A stretch of 64,000 nucleotides of DNA from Hybos culiciformis (taxonomy: Eukaryota > Arthropoda > Insecta > Diptera > Hybotidae): positions 98,279,322-98,343,321 of the forward strand of contig OZ023274.1 of the NCBI GenBank assembly GCA_964007475.1. The letters are read 5' to 3'. Position 1 is the stretch's first letter. Each line of letters begins with the position of its first letter. A model generated the notes under the pieces. It was not told the origin of the DNA and made no database searches. It was given only the letters and a program-made list of their open reading frames with translations. This document shows, in pieces, positions 12,535 through 26,165 of this stretch. Made by a program: the position numbers and the translations under genes.

Positions 12535-13820
12535 CCAAATTGGACTCCTGAGCTCAGCTCGATCTCCCAGGTAATAATAATTAATATCTATGATAGTCAC
12601 CTGCCACTTCGTTCAATTTTAATAAAGTGTGTGTTCAAGAAAGCCTGGATCAGTTTTGAAATTTGGTGAAAATCAAGCATTTCAGAGATATGCAATTCGT
12701 CCAAGACAACAAGAACAAGGTTATGATTTTTGAAATATCTGTCTACTTGAATTTGCGATGAATTTAGAGCCATTTTGTGAAGAAAACATTGTTCTTAAAT
12801 AAACATTAATAAAAAAAAATTTAAAAATGAAAAATGCTGAGATCGAATATTTTTGTATGTAGAGGAGATAGTTTTTTGAATACACCTCAACCTTTATATA
12901 TTAAGGGTTATAATTTCTATTTATTCTCATATTACTTTAACATTTCTTAAGTTAAAGTAAATTTTATTACTCTTTAGTGAATTTAAAATTAATATTAATA
13001 AAAAAGTATTGACTTTTAAAAAACATTTTTTGTAAATATTTTCTTTTTTTATTATTATTTTAAGATTCTTGCCGGTTCAACATAAAGAAATTATTTGACA
13101 CTATCTCTTATAATGAAAATATTTAAATAAATTTAAACCTAAAATAAATTATCCTAAATAAAGAAATCAGCTATTTTTTTGATGGAAAAACTTTTATCAA
13201 AATAACTTCTAAAGTCATTATAAAAATACCTTAGAAAATAAGATAAAATATTTATTTACCAAATATTTCGTGAAAGAAATAAAAATCACTTATTTTTATA
13301 GCCTAAATAATGTTTCAAAAATATTTTAAATATTCATGCAATTTGCAAGGGAAAATAAAAAAAAAATTGTTTTCTATAAAAAATAAAGTAAGATAAATTT
13401 TGCCTTTAGGTTTTTTCTATATACTTTTCCAGATTTCCTTTTTTTCTTCTGTGTGTAAAGGTTACGTATTTGTATATACTATACGATTTCTAAATTTGTC
13501 CAACGTGTGATTGTAAAAACTTTCAAACTTTCTTGATTTTTCATTTTCATTTGGAAAAGTAGAAAAATTTATCTCTCAATTTATAAAATGTCACGTTTTT
13601 GAAATAAATTTCAATTTATTTTTATTACAAGTATGCAGTTTTTTTTTTTGCATTTCTTTTTTTCTTGCATTTCAACCATACATGTATGCAAAGAAAATAA
13701 GAATTATAAATTTATTATTCATGTGATGAAAATTGGTTAAAAATTAAATTTTCGAATAGACCTTCTGTAATATTTATATTTTTAAATGCACATTGTATAA
13801 ATAATAATTATTTTATATAC
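12535..13820. other. Putative catulin intron, 5' part
   Basis: On the minus strand this would be the intron entered through the donor at 13820-13819 (CAG followed by GTATAT). It is A/T-rich with long homopolymers and no second exon that I can recognise. No catulin sequence continuing past the ACKEARAAG end is visible anywhere down to position 1. Confidence 0.5.
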
Positions 13821-14019
13821 CTGCAGCTCTTGCTTCTTTACATGCTTCATACATATCAGCTTTTATTTCAGGATTGTCATCTGCTATTGTCTCACCAACA
13901 GTAACGAAACGTTCTACAGCCACATTAACAGCCTGACCAACACGGCCAATTGCACGCATAGTGCGCTCAGAAGTTGCAGCATTCGGACGTTCCGATCTAT
14001 GTTGTACTAACGTCGATAT
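13821..14019 (-). CDS. Alpha-catulin (CTNNAL1-like) internal exon
   Basis: This 199-bp exon encodes 66 codons plus one base, beginning ISTLVQHRSE and ending ACKEARAAG. The central RVGQAVNVAVERFVTVGE closely matches vertebrate alpha-catulin (RVGQAVNLAVGRFVKVGE). The preceding TLV.H and following ADDNPEIK segments align as well. Catulin is a vinculin/alpha-catenin family protein linked to Rho signalling and the dystrophin-associated complex. This exon covers part of the first vinculin-homology helical bundle. The acceptor is a textbook one: a pyrimidine tract of about 25 nt, then CATTCTAG. The donor is CAG|GTATAT. The exon enters in phase 0 and leaves in phase 1. Codons are markedly richer in G+C than the surroundings, as expected for a constrained exon. 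The family call is strong. The SVEQTLLPLV segment that normally precedes it was not found in the window. Confidence 0.93.
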
Positions 14020-14909
14020 CTAGAATGAGAAAAAAAAAAAAAAGAAGAAAAATCATTAAAGTTTTTGTTTGACTAAAAGCACTTTTTTTTAGAAAAACTT
14101 TTATGAAAAATAAATCAAGAAGAATAGAATCCTGACGAAAATATAATTATTATTCACAACTTTTCGATTTCACGTATTAAAGAAGAGCCTAATTTCTGCT
14201 ATCGAAAGACCAACCCATAAAAGCCATAAATTATAAAAGTAACAAAAATTAAAAATTTCTCTTTATAAAAATGTCTTCAATAAAAGATTGTATTTAACAA
14301 AATTTAAGGACTTTTATAATTTAAAATTTTTGGTTTTTTTTTTCTAAATTATTTGGGTTAAACAAGATAAATAAAAAAAAAAAAAAGAAGAAAATAAATC
14401 CTTATCCTTAAAATTTATATTTATTACTCAATATATCATTAAATAACAATGTATACACATATATCATTTTTCAAATTAAAGACTTAACAAAGAAAAGGGA
14501 TGCTTTGTTTATTTGAGATGCTTTTTTACGAGGGATATATGCTTTTGTACATATATTATGTTGCATAAATGTATGTTGCATAAGTGTCTATTTAGCTTTA
14601 TAACATAATCAAAGTCATTCACTCTTTCCAATAATACCGCATATGTTATTAATTAGAAATAACGATGAAGTTTAATTTCATATATTATTCAATGTTTCAA
14701 TATTTTAGACAATTTTACAAGATCTACAAAAAATTGTTTATCATAAGATTTAAATAAAAAAAAAAAATTGTATGAAAATTGTTAGCAAGATTCTGTGTAT
14801 AAATAATATTTTCATATAAAAATATTATTTGACTACAATAAAATTTACAAGAATACTGATTGAAATATTGCTTGTTAGATTTGAAAAATAAAATTATAAT
14901 ATTTTATAT
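14020..14909. other. Intron sequence upstream of the catulin exon
   Basis: On the minus strand the last bases form the pyrimidine tract and AG acceptor of the catulin exon. The remainder is A/T-rich with no recognised feature. Confidence 0.55.
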
Positions 14910-15547
14910 CTAATTATCAGAGACCGGAAGTTCATGCAAATACATGTTTTTTTCTGATAACTCTAAACTAAAATGCAGTAAATATCTGTGCGAATCAAAA
15001 ATTTTATTGCATATTTTGCCAATAAATGCATATAATTGCATATTTGCCTTATAAATGCATGTATTTGCATGTTTTCGACAATTTTCAAAAAAAAAATAAT
15101 AAAAAATAGAGGATTTCTTCATGTCAACATTTTTTCAAAAGTGTGTGGCATCGATTTGTTAGAGCATATATTTACATATTTCTCCAATAAATGCATATAA
15201 TTGCATATTTACCTTATAAATGCCTGGTATTTGCATTTTTTGGACAAATTAAAAAAAAAATAAAATTAAGGATTTCTTCATGTTAACATTTTTTTAAAAG
15301 AATGTTTTAACTACACCATTTTCTAATAGATGGTTTTACAAATTTTCAATGATCGAAGAATGAATTTCAAAGAAGAAAATATATAATTGTTTCTAATTGC
15401 AATTTATCAGATAAATAATGTATTATAGTGCATATTTAAGAGCATATTTGTTAAGTTTTAAGAGCATGTTTGTTAGGTTTTAAGAGCATAAGAGCATGCA
15501 TATTTTAACGTTTTTAAGAGCATGAACTTCCGGTCTCTGCTAATTAT
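14910..15547. mobile_element. Non-autonomous hAT element (14918-15539) with 8-bp target duplication
   Basis: The element is 622 bp with perfect 20-bp terminal inverted repeats, CAGAGACCGGAAGTTCATGC. It is flanked by the perfect 8-bp duplication CTAATTAT at 14910-14917 and 15540-15547. Inside is a diverged direct duplication: about 15019-15140 is repeated at 15184-15300, offset 165 bp, with TGCATATAATTGCATATTT in both. The right subterminal part (15430-15530) repeats TAAGAGCAT several times, also present in the terminal repeat. These are likely transposase-binding motifs. There is no transposase domain. Open frames here are by-products of A/T-rich repeats. The perfect ends indicate a young insertion inside the putative catulin intron. 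Confidence 0.94.
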
Positions 15548-18500
15548 AATAATAAAAATGAAATTTTTTTTCTCTTTTATTTTTCTTGGAAAAATATAGA
15601 CGGTAATTGTTAAAAAAAAGGTATATATGATGTACCTGGTCTTATTTATTTTTCTAAATCTGTGCAAAATAAACATATTTTTGTTATGGTTTGATGATGG
15701 CTGTAAATAAAATAAAACTTAAAATAAAATATAATAAAAATGGTAAGTATATTCAAAAAAAAATTTACTTTCTAGTCAAAATTCAAATGCTTTTTGGTTT
15801 TGCTTTTTTTGTGCGCCGATTTTCAATGTATGCAAATGCTATGCAAAAAACCTTGAATTTAAATTTAATGTACATAATATATAATACAAGAATTGATATT
15901 ATGCAAAGAATATTATATTTTAAAGTATACACAGTAATATATATATACACTGTAATAATTTACATGACAACAAAATTATTATAGAAATAAAATTCTATGA
16001 CTTCTATTATAATGGTGTGTATATACTTATTTTGTCACTTAAAAAATAAAATTATTATGTTTATTTTCCTTAAAACGAGAATATAATATTTCAAGATCGT
16101 AAATTTTGTGATTTATTGCTAGGTACGATACTACGATATTATCATAATAAATCTTTAGAAAAATATAAAGTTAAATTCTTAAAATATATAAAAAAAAAAA
16201 AAATGTATAAATGCATATTATCACCACAAAAAAAAAAAAGAAACGTCGTTCAAACATTTTAACTAAGTAATTTATCAATTTAAGTTTATTTTCGCATAAC
16301 CATGTCGGTTGGAGCCTCAAATAATACCAGAAATTATAGATATATTTGTTTAATATAATTTGAGACCTTGAAAATCTACGAATAAAATCTTATAAATCAA
16401 ATCTATTATCATTTGTTCTGAAATAAAATATTATATTTAAAATTAATTTCCAAGAATTTCATTATTACTTTTATATATAGCTGATATCTGATCTAAAATC
16501 ATATACCAAATTACCTAACCATTATTATTATGTATTAATTCTTCGAAATTAATTTAATATTCTTTAATAATAAATAATATAATTAGAAAATTCAATATTT
16601 TATTAATTCATCTCATTCCCAATTAAATAGTAGGATAGACTTAAAACTATAAAGCTATCAGTTCTTTAATATTATCTGAATGAAAACTTTTTCAAACGTA
16701 CAATAAATTATTATTTAATTTTGCTCAATTAATTTTTTATTTTGTAACATTGATAAATAAGCTTAAGTGTATAATTGGAAAAGTTTTATAAATTAATTTA
16801 TATACTTTCATTCAAACTTTCATCAAAAAAAAAAGATGAAGAATTTTCATATATAGGTTCATATATAGAATGAGTATAGAATTTTATTTTTCTTCCATTT
16901 ATTTTAAGGATAAGAGATGTACTATGTACATGTGTATTGTATTATATATATTTGGATTTTTAATTAAAAAATCCATGAGAAAGTTATTATGATGTGTGAT
17001 AAAAAAGAAAATAATGGAAAATTATTTTTCTTTTGAGAAAAATTTACTTAATTTTTGTTTGTGTTTTCTTTTGAGAAATTAAATTTTTTTATTTGTTCTT
17101 AGATTATACATATATATTAGCCTCTCATATAAAACTACTTCTCAATTATAAAAACTTTAATAAATTTGGCAATAAAATTCTTCAAGATAAAAATTTTTAT
17201 AGATCCATCAAGTTGTGCAAATCTTAAAGATTGACCTTCGTCAAATAAATCTTATTTAAAATTACATAATAAGTTTTCTTTTACATTTTTTAATACACAA
17301 TTTTGCAGACCTTTTCATTTTCTTTAGAGAACTTTATCAAAGTAACAAATTCTTATTTTAATTTGTTAACAATAATTTTTGACTCTTAATAAGCTTAACT
17401 AACAAACTAACTATATATATTTTGATTTAAAATTTATATGGAATTCTTGTTAAAACATAAATCGTTTTTAACTAAACTTATATGTCAATTCAATTTAAAA
17501 TGACAGCTACTAATAATAATTTTTGAGAAATATAAGCTTAAGTCTTATATCAAATAATTTTTTGTGTTATAAAATCTGTCATTTAAAGAAAACCAAATAA
17601 ATTTTTATCTCTTTTTCCTTTACGCATAAAAAATGTTTTTTTTTCTCTAACAAAAATTTGTTTTTAATATGTTTCTGTTCAAATATCTTTCGGTACAGAT
17701 ACACTTAAAATATTTATAATAATAATGTAACTAACTGTAACATAACATTCATATACACTTAAATTGAAGCCCATAAAAGAAAAATATTTTAAATAAAAGG
17801 AAGGGTTTATTAAAATTTATAAACATAATATAAAATAACAACATGTATTTCTGTATAAATATAGTATGAGTTCGTTGTACATAGGTATAAATAAAAATAA
17901 TAAAATGATATAGAAGCGTTTTATAAATGAAGGGTTTTATATTTATATAAAATTTAATTCTTTGTTCTCGGTATTTTTATTTTATTTTTTTCTAATTTTT
18001 AGATAAAAGTTTTAGAGATACCTAAAAAAAATAATTCTTTAATATAACTATTTATAGAATCAGGTATAAAATTAGATTTTTGAATCAAGTTTATTGTTTG
18101 ACAATGCTGTCTCTCTTAAATGACACCAGAAAATTTTACGTTAAATATTGTGAATTTAGATTTTTTTTTTTGATAATATATGAAGCATTGAAGCTTTTAA
18201 TAAATTTTCAAATATTTTAAAACCCAGAAATAATTGAGATAATTTTTTAAATAACTATAATACTTTAGTACTTTTTTCGAGTTTAGAAACTTGTTTCAGG
18301 GGTTGATTTATTTTTACCTTTTTTTTTTTTTAAATTTATATTGATTTAAAAAAGAATTTATATAATAATAATAAAATTTCTTAACCAAAACATCAAAGTC
18401 ACTTTGACTGTGATTTCAAAAGAATTCCACAACAATAAGTTTTCAAATCTATCTTTTTGAATTAGTGAAATATTTCCTGTTACCAAATCATTATTAAAAA

Positions 18501-21500
18501 AAGAAAAGGGTATTTTGGTATCAAGGGTTTTAAGTCAATCTTTTTATTTTTATTTTTTCTGTTATTTGATATTATGTACATACAATTACAAACATATACA
18601 TACATACAATCCTTTCATGTATTTTTTATTTTTTTTAACTTTAAATTGATATAAAATGTCATATTATAAAATTGATCACATTTTTGTAACTAAATCGATT
18701 TTTTTTGGAATTTTTTTTTTTGTAAGGACCATTATCTGTGGCTAACAACAAAAAAAAATTGTTACAATCTACAATCGAAAATATTTCGATTTAATTAAAT
18801 TAAAAAATATTTAGAAAGAAAAAAGAAAATTTAATTTTGATAAAAAAAATAAAAACTTGAACCATATACAAAGATTTAAAATATTTCAAGTTGCCTTTGT
18901 ATACACCATTATAAATTTGATCCTTTTGCTTTAAGCCACCAATATATTTTTTAGTAAATATATGTTTTTGTGCTTATATCGAAAAATATCCCCAAATGCA
19001 TAAGTATTATTATTATTATTACTTTTTTTCTAAATTCTATAGATTTTCCTAATTTATATAGAATTTTCCCCCAAATGTGGATTTGTACAATTTATTCTTT
19101 CGGATTAAATAAGTTTATGACAGAAATAAATTTTACTTTTATTTAAAGACATTTCTATACATAATATAAATAATGTATATATATTTATGTGTATAGCATG
19201 TAAGTTAAATATTTTTATTATCATACAGTCATAGAAAAAATCTTTGTCTGTCCATATCCTTCTGAGTATTAGGAAAAAAAAAACGACATTCTTCGAACTT
19301 GTAGGTATATGAAAAACTTAAATTAGAATTGGTGAATAGATTGTGTAGATTGTGTATATATATAATGTTATTAAAAAGAATAAAAAATTCATAGTTTTTG
19401 AATATGATAATGGTTTTTTCCTGTTCTCATCGCATTAGTTATTTTCATTTTTATGATTGATGTTTATAAATTTCATTATACATTTTTATTTTTATGATTT
19501 CTATTAATATTTATATATGATTTAATTAAACTTGGAAAATACCAACATAGAATCAGATAATAATAATAATAGAATATACATACAAAAAAATAATTTTATA
19601 TATTATTAACGTATGTATATATTTTCTATTCGAATCAATTTAGTTATTTAGCTAAATTCAAGTTTAGTTCAATGATTTATATATATACAATACAATAAAA
19701 TTACAACTAACTTACGATAGTTACTATCAAATTGATAAAATAAATAGTTATATGCTCAAAATTAACATTTTGTGCAATAAACAAAAAAAAACAAATAAAT
19801 ACAAAATATAGAATGCATCGTTAGTATTATAGAATTGTCTAAAATCATATTCATTAATCTAGCAGCAATTAAACTTATTCTTACATTTATCAAAATCATT
19901 TATTGTCTAATATATATCTTTCAATTCGTAATTAAACATTTTAGAGAAATCAAATAAAATAAAAATCAAAACTTAACTCAAAAAAGAATATCGAAAGATA
20001 AGATAATTTTTATTAGTAATAAGCTGGGACGGGGATAATATTTATACCATTGATAGCGAGGTTTTTAAAAAAATTCTTAACTATAACTTTTAGATCCGAT
20101 AAATTTGAATTCTTAATTTTTAATATGCTTTTTCCCGGATGTTAGGGAGACAAAAAACTTAATATAATTTATAACAGCATATAGAAATATGTCATAACGA
20201 ACTTATATGTATATATTCATAATTTATATAGTTCTGAATCGTTGAATTACAAAAAGTTAATTTTAATATACAAATATGAATGAATAACTCAAGTTTATAG
20301 ACACTTCAACACCAAACAATACAATGATAATATGAAATTGTTTTAGATAAAAATAAATCTATTGAGATATATATTATTCTAAAAGCTGATTCAACAAATT
20401 GTCCTGGTTTTTATATTCTCCAATGTATATATAACTAACTATATACACACACCAAATGTGTATTATGCAAAATTTATACTTATGTATACAATAAAAAGTA
20501 ATATCCTTGACAATTCGAAAATTATATACATACATAATTAATCTATAATCCTGTGAAAAAAATATAAAAAATAAAAACCAAATACAAAATATTTTAATCT
20601 TGATAAGTCGACAACATAGTAATAATCAGAATTTATAATGCTGTGACAGCTGAAATTTCATAATAAAAATAATACTAAATTAGAAATTAAAGTATATTTA
20701 TATGTACATATAATTGTCAACCTGTATCATATAAATAAATGGTGTTTTCGCAACTATTATTATTATGTTGTAGTATTGTAGTACACTTTAAATAATAAAA
20801 GTTAACGATATTTTTTTTTAATAAAATAAGTTACAATTTTCTAATATTCGTCCCCAAGAATAAATTATTCGAAGCTCACTTAATACGATTACAAAACCTT
20901 TTTTTTTTTTTTTAATTTATAATATAATTTTGTTAACGGATAGAAATCCAATATTACACAATAAAGTAATTTTCTCTGTAATTTTCCATTTCATCAAAGA
21001 GAAAAAAATATATATATATATATATTTTATTTATTTCCAAAATGAATTACATATACTACAATAAATAAATCATTTTATCTTTCACGTAAAATTATTATTA
21101 ATTGGAATTTCAATTAAAAATTGTAAAAAAAAAAATCTGGAAATTATCCAAATTTTTTTTATATCAATTTTTTTATTCAAACATATTATATGTTAAATTT
21201 TACTGAGGTATACACAGATCCAATGATCAATGTTAATAAAAAAAAAGTAACATTTAATTGGTATATAAAAGTTAACTTTATTTGTAAAGAAAGAAGAATG
21301 ATGGCAATAAGCCAATTCTTATGTCAATACTATGCATTTATTGAAATTTATAAGCTAAATTATTATTAAAACAGTTAAATTATAATGTAACTACAATTAC
21401 AAAAAAAAATTATTGATTTTCCTAAGGACATAGACATAAATATAATTTAAAATAAATCGTAACAATACTTATTTAAAAAAGTAATTATGATTTAATTAAA

Positions 21501-21864
21501 AAAGTCAAGGTTAAATAGAAACTTTATAGAATTTTAATGTATAACATAGACGAAGAAATATTTTTTTTCATTTTTAAATAAACATAATTCATTATTCGAC
21601 ATAATTCAAGTAACATAATCTTACAAACATCATGTCTCAATACTTAAATAATAACTTTAACACCCAAAAAAAACCACAAAATACTTTACTTCACAAAATC
21701 TTGAACCTAGAAACAAAGCATATACCTCATTCAACGCTATATAGATCATATTAAACGGCCTTGCATATTTGAGCAAGGATAAGGAATAATAAATCAACCT
21801 TCGAAAGCATAGTACCAGATACATATCTGGATTATTCAATTTTTGTAAAACCAGTGGAAAAATA
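15548..21864. other. A/T-rich putative intron, no gene recognised
   Basis: There are many homopolymers and microsatellites, such as ATT at 19004-19022 and AT at 21009-21025. An open frame at 15691-15984 (97 codons, plus) has low-complexity K/I/Y content and no homology I can see. The block 21657-21860 is slightly richer in G+C and open on the minus strand, but unrecognised. Confidence 0.5.
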
Positions 21865-23206
21865 TTTTTTTTTTTTTTTTTTTTTTCATTCAATTCAATT
21901 TTTTATTATATTAATATTCCTTTTTACAAAAATGTATACAAATTTAATTAATTTTTCAGAGTTTTAGATCCATTTCTTATCTTTACAACTTTAACATTTT
22001 TCTTTTTAATATTTTATGCTAGCATATTTATGTATTTGATATTTTATTTTAAGGAGAAAATTTTTATTTTTAAAAACCTTATTTGAAATTTCTTAACCTA
22101 GTAAATAATAAAATATAAAATAAAATAAAAATAAATAAAAAAAGAAAAACTACGACTATAAAACTAAGCCTAATTTACCGAAATAGGTCATTTATTAGCG
22201 GATTGCTAGACATTTCACATTTTTCTGTGAATTTTAATAAATTTTTTTCTATTTTTTCGTATAAAAGTTTTGAATTTGCTAATTCATGCAATCTTTTTGT
22301 GTTGTAATAAAATAGTACATTTAAAATCAATTTAAGAACTTTATTTTGCTTTTTTATGTGCGTTTTATCTGCATCACACCAAACTGGAGCTCCATAGAGC
22401 ATGAAAGATTGGAAGATAACTTTGAATATTAGGATTTTATTTTCTAAGTTTAGCTCATATTTTCTATTAATGAGAGGGTATAATAATCTGATTGTGATTT
22501 TGATTTTGTTTTTAATGGAACTAAAATGGGGTGCAAATGTTAGTTTTTTGTCTAGGATTAGTCCTAAATATTTAGCTGAGTCGCTCCAATTAATGGAAAT
22601 ATCAAATAATTTTAGATCTGCATTTGGTAAAAATTCTGACTTTCGTCTTCTTGTGAAAAAAAACAGATTGACATTTACTTACATTAATTTTATTTTCCAT
22701 TTATAAAAATAAGCTGCTAACGTGTTTAATGCGTTATTAAGGTTTTCCATAATATTTATTGCGAATTTATCTGAGGAATAAACTGCAGTGTCATCAGCAA
22801 AGACAGATGACATGCAATTTATTAGCATAGGATAGTCTGATGTAAATAGATTGTACAAAATAGGGGAAATAACAGATCCTTGCGGTACTCCTGCACTTAA
22901 GAGTATAGGTGTAGAATTTGTGCCATGTAGCGAAACTTGAAAAAATCTGTTGGAAAGGAAACTTTTTATCAGTGCAATCATATTTTCTGGAAATCGCAAA
23001 CTTATCATTTTATAAATCAAACCTTCATGCCAAACGGAGTCAAATGCAGCTTGGATATCAAGTAGGACTAGGCCAGTTGAATTTTTTAAGTCGAAATTAT
23101 TTTTTATGTGATTTTTCGTTCTTAATAAAGGATGGATTGTATTGTGAGTTGCTCGAAACCCAAATTGAAAGTCCGGTAAAATATTATTATTTCTTACTTC
23201 AACATC
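21865..23206 (-). mobile_element. 5'-truncated Jockey-like non-LTR retrotransposon
   Basis: Read on the minus strand, the element starts abruptly inside a reverse transcriptase (about 23206). It runs through the RT C-terminus to a stop at 22175-22177, continues in a 3' UTR of about 290 bp and ends in a 22-nt poly(A), the T run at 21865-21886. Abrupt 5' truncation with a 3' poly(A) tail is typical of target-primed reverse transcription. The YGAPVWCDADKTHIKK motif near the end is characteristic of Jockey-clade RTs. I could not identify a convincing target-site duplication. It lies in the same orientation as the catulin gene. Confidence 0.88.
22175..23206 (-). pseudogene. Jockey-like reverse transcriptase, partial, one in-frame stop
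   Basis: A single minus-strand frame of 344 codons is interrupted only by a TAA at 22679-22681. In order it shows the FGFR region (23153-23164), a catalytic LVLLDIQAAFDSVWH block (near 23030-23070), GVPQGS (22874-22891), and the active-site FADD box (22790-22801). These are followed by a WKIK thumb-side motif just before the stop, then KYLGLILD and the terminal YGAPVWC...SNPLINDLFR. The endonuclease domain and the RT N-terminus are missing by 5' truncation. With the stop it cannot encode active enzyme. Few mutations otherwise suggest a moderately young insertion. Plus-strand open frames at 22401-22706 and 22918-23247 are antisense shadows. Confidence 0.92.
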
Positions 23207-24829
23207 CTAAATTTAAACTTTCACTGAAAATTTTTTACCAAAAATAATTTAAAAAATATTTTCTATAACTTTTAAATATTTATTACATATTTGATCTTGA
23301 ATAATGGCAATTGAATAAACTTTTAGTACGTAGGTAGAATTTTTCATGTAAAACTAACACAAAAATATAATATTCTTTTGATGAAATTGAAGAAAAACTA
23401 CATCTGCATGTATTTTTAACAACTCAGGTGGGATATCAAAATTGTAGAACGAAAGATGAATGCACAGAATCCATCAAAGTTTAATGTATGTATACAAACA
23501 TAATATGTGAGTGGTATATTATCAAAACCATATTTCTCCATTTAAAAAAAAATTAAAAATTCCATTGTAGTCTTTTTATGATTCTGGGAAGGCATTAACA
23601 TTTAAATAGTTTTTCATTGTGTTAAAAAAATAATCAAATCTGCCTCTGATATTATATAACTTTTTCCTCATGTATGTTACGCATATATTGTATTATATTG
23701 TCTATTGTATGCATAAATGTATTAATAAATAACTTTAATTGAAACGATTCAATTAGTTGTATTTAGAAATTTAAAATTTAAAAATAGACATAGGTGGACA
23801 AACATTCATTCAAAAATGTAAAATTTTATTTCAATACATTTTCATCGACATTATACATGAATATTGTACCTGCGGTAAATATTCAGTTTTTTTCTTTTTC
23901 ATTCATCGCCAACATTATATCTGTACTTAAATGCAATACCTTTTAATATTATTACGATTATGCTTTTTGAGGTCAAATTACTAAAGTATAAATTTTCTTG
24001 TTAAAAACTTATGACACAACTTGTGATTAGGGGATATACAAATTAAAAAGTTATCCACAAACATATACATAATTAAATTATCTTATGTATATAATATTAG
24101 GTAGTATCGATCAATAATAATGTCAATACTATACTACATAAAAAAAAATTATGAAAAAGTTTTATACATAAATATATAAAAAAAAATTTGATTTCTAAGT
24201 TCTAAAAGGGCAAGTTTGAAAAGGTTAATTATATGAAGGTACATATGTAAAAAATTGTTTATTTGTCAAAATGTCATAATATTATGTAGTAGGTATATAA
24301 AATAATTAATATTCATTTATGAATAAAGCTTAACTATTAATTGCTTGCTCAAAATGATGAATGAATGGATATATACAATATATTAGAAGAAATTTTTAAT
24401 TATCCTTTTGTGGTAGGTAGATAGGTATACGTTCCCATATTATTTAGAATCTTTTTGTGATGTTCCTCTTTTTTTTTTGTTTGTAAGTAACAAGAATTTA
24501 GTTGGTCCTGAATATATATGTATTTTTTTTAATGATTTATTTTTTGGTTTTTTTTGTTTATTTTTTAACTTTTTTTATTATACATATTGAAAAAAAAATA
24601 CAAAATTGGATACCATGTTTTACAAAGAAATGAGAATTTAATGAAAAACAATATTTAAGAAGAGTGTAAACATATATTATATATAGAGTATATTAAAAAA
24701 GCGTTCAAAAGTAATATGAGATATAAAAAACATTAAAAAAATTTTTTTTATGGATAAAGAGATAAGAGTTCATTAAAAATGGTAGTTAGGAACATATATA
24801 TAATATGATCCAGAGTATGTTTTCTATCG
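23207..24829. other. A/T-rich putative intron, nothing recognised
   Basis: No exon, repeat boundary or RNA gene was identified. Confidence 0.5.
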
Positions 24830-25460
24830 GAATAGAATTCTTTTCCGAAGGAAAAAAAAATTTACAGAAAAGTATTTTTATTTCAAGCAGAAAAATATCA
24901 TCATCTGATTTTTTCAGTTTTTATTTTTCCCTCCTTTTTTTATATTTTTCTCTTCTTCTAAAGAAAAATTTCCCTAAATAATTTATAAATCCTTCATTAA
25001 AAGAAACTTTCAAAAAGAAATATATTTAGGAGAGAAATAATATCCTTCTTTTTCCTTCAAAGAAGACTATTCTCTTTTTGATTTTTTTCCTTCTCTAAAA
25101 AAATAAAAAAAAACATGTAGTAAAGTAAACAAAAATTCAAAAAAAAAAATTAAAACGGTGCACACATACAACATTGACACATACAACATTGCACACATAC
25201 AATTTTTTTTCTGTATACTATGCTGCTTATAAAAGAAAAATATTTTTTCCTTCTTTTCAGAAAAAGAAGAAAAAAATATTTTTCTGATTGTTTCTTTTTT
25301 ACTCTGAGAGAAAAAAATAGAACTCCTGAAAAGTATTTTTAAAAGGAAATAAATTTCAGGAGGACTATTTTTGAAAAAGATGAAAAAAATAAATCTCCGA
25401 AATTAAATTTCAGGGAAGGAAAAATAATGAAATTGAAAAATTCAGGAGGGATATTTTACA
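24830..25460. repeat. Degenerate purine/pyrimidine block with short inverted GGAAAAA/TTTTTCC motifs
   Basis: Blocks such as GAAGGAAAAA, AGAAAAAGAAGAAAA and CAGGAGGGA alternate with their complements (TTTTTCCTTC, TTTTCAG) about every 50-100 bp. Many local hairpins are therefore possible. Within it, 25160-25202 holds about three copies of a short unit containing ACACATACAACATTG. There is no coding content and the origin is unclear, perhaps an eroded satellite or foldback. Confidence 0.5.
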
Positions 25461-25934
25461 TACCCTGATATGATCCATGGCTACCGACAGAATAAAAAAA
25501 AAAAAATTTTATCATCACGTAAAAATTAATTTTTATGAAACGAGATTTTTCATTTAACGCTTATGTAAGTATATTAAGCATATATATCAAATATAAATAC
25601 AACATAATATTATATACATTTTGTATAGTAAGTATTTATATAAATATTTTCATGCTACATGAACATTTAATTTATATATTTTGTTGTACATGGTATTTCA
25701 TATATATATATAGCAGGAATTTTAATTTATTTTTTCCGAGAACTTTGTAATCATTAGAAAATTTTTAGTAGATATTAAAATTAAGAGCAAAATGATTGTA
25801 TATAGTTAAAAAAATCGTTAGCTTCAAGAACAATCAAGTGTATTTAGTAAAGATTAAAGATATATAAATATAATTATGGTAATAAAAAATATAATGTATT
25901 ATATAATTTAAACATATATGTATCTTGAATCATC

Positions 25935-26165
25935 GCAGTTAACGGAAAGCTGAACTTCACTCCTCAAGAGTGATCACTTTCGATGATTGGTTGTTTATCC
26001 AGCTCATTTATTTTACTCATTTTACTTTGATTGAATTACCGGTAATGCGGCGCATAAGAGACGTCTTCTGAACTTTTTGACATTGTTCGACTGAGTTTGT
26101 TAGGTTTTTAAGTGTTTTGGGAATACAACAAAGAGCTGTCTGTTCAGTATGAAATATCGGCATTA
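25935..26165 (-). other. Composition island with open minus-strand frame, unrecognised
   Basis: G+C here approaches twice that of the flanks over about 230 bp. On the minus strand one frame is open for about 52 codons ending in TGA, with natural-looking residues HTEQTALCCIPKTLKNL and MRRITGNSIKVK. A second frame gives ATGTCAAAAAGTTC (start MSKSSEDVSYAP), which would read into a possible donor CCG|GTAATT. AATCATCG near 25928 and CGATGATT at 25980 form an inverted pair enclosing a CACTC/GAGTG hairpin. It could be an exon of another transcript or a transposon relic. Splice phases do not allow it to sit between the two catulin exons as a 0-0 exon. Confidence 0.3.

Noticed and set aside
15691..15984. 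Plus-strand open frame of 97 codons
   Set aside because: Low-complexity K, I and Y codons typical of A/T-rich non-coding sequence; no homology recognised.
22401..23247. Plus-strand open frames across the retrotransposon
   Set aside because: They are antisense to the reverse transcriptase frame, which explains their openness.
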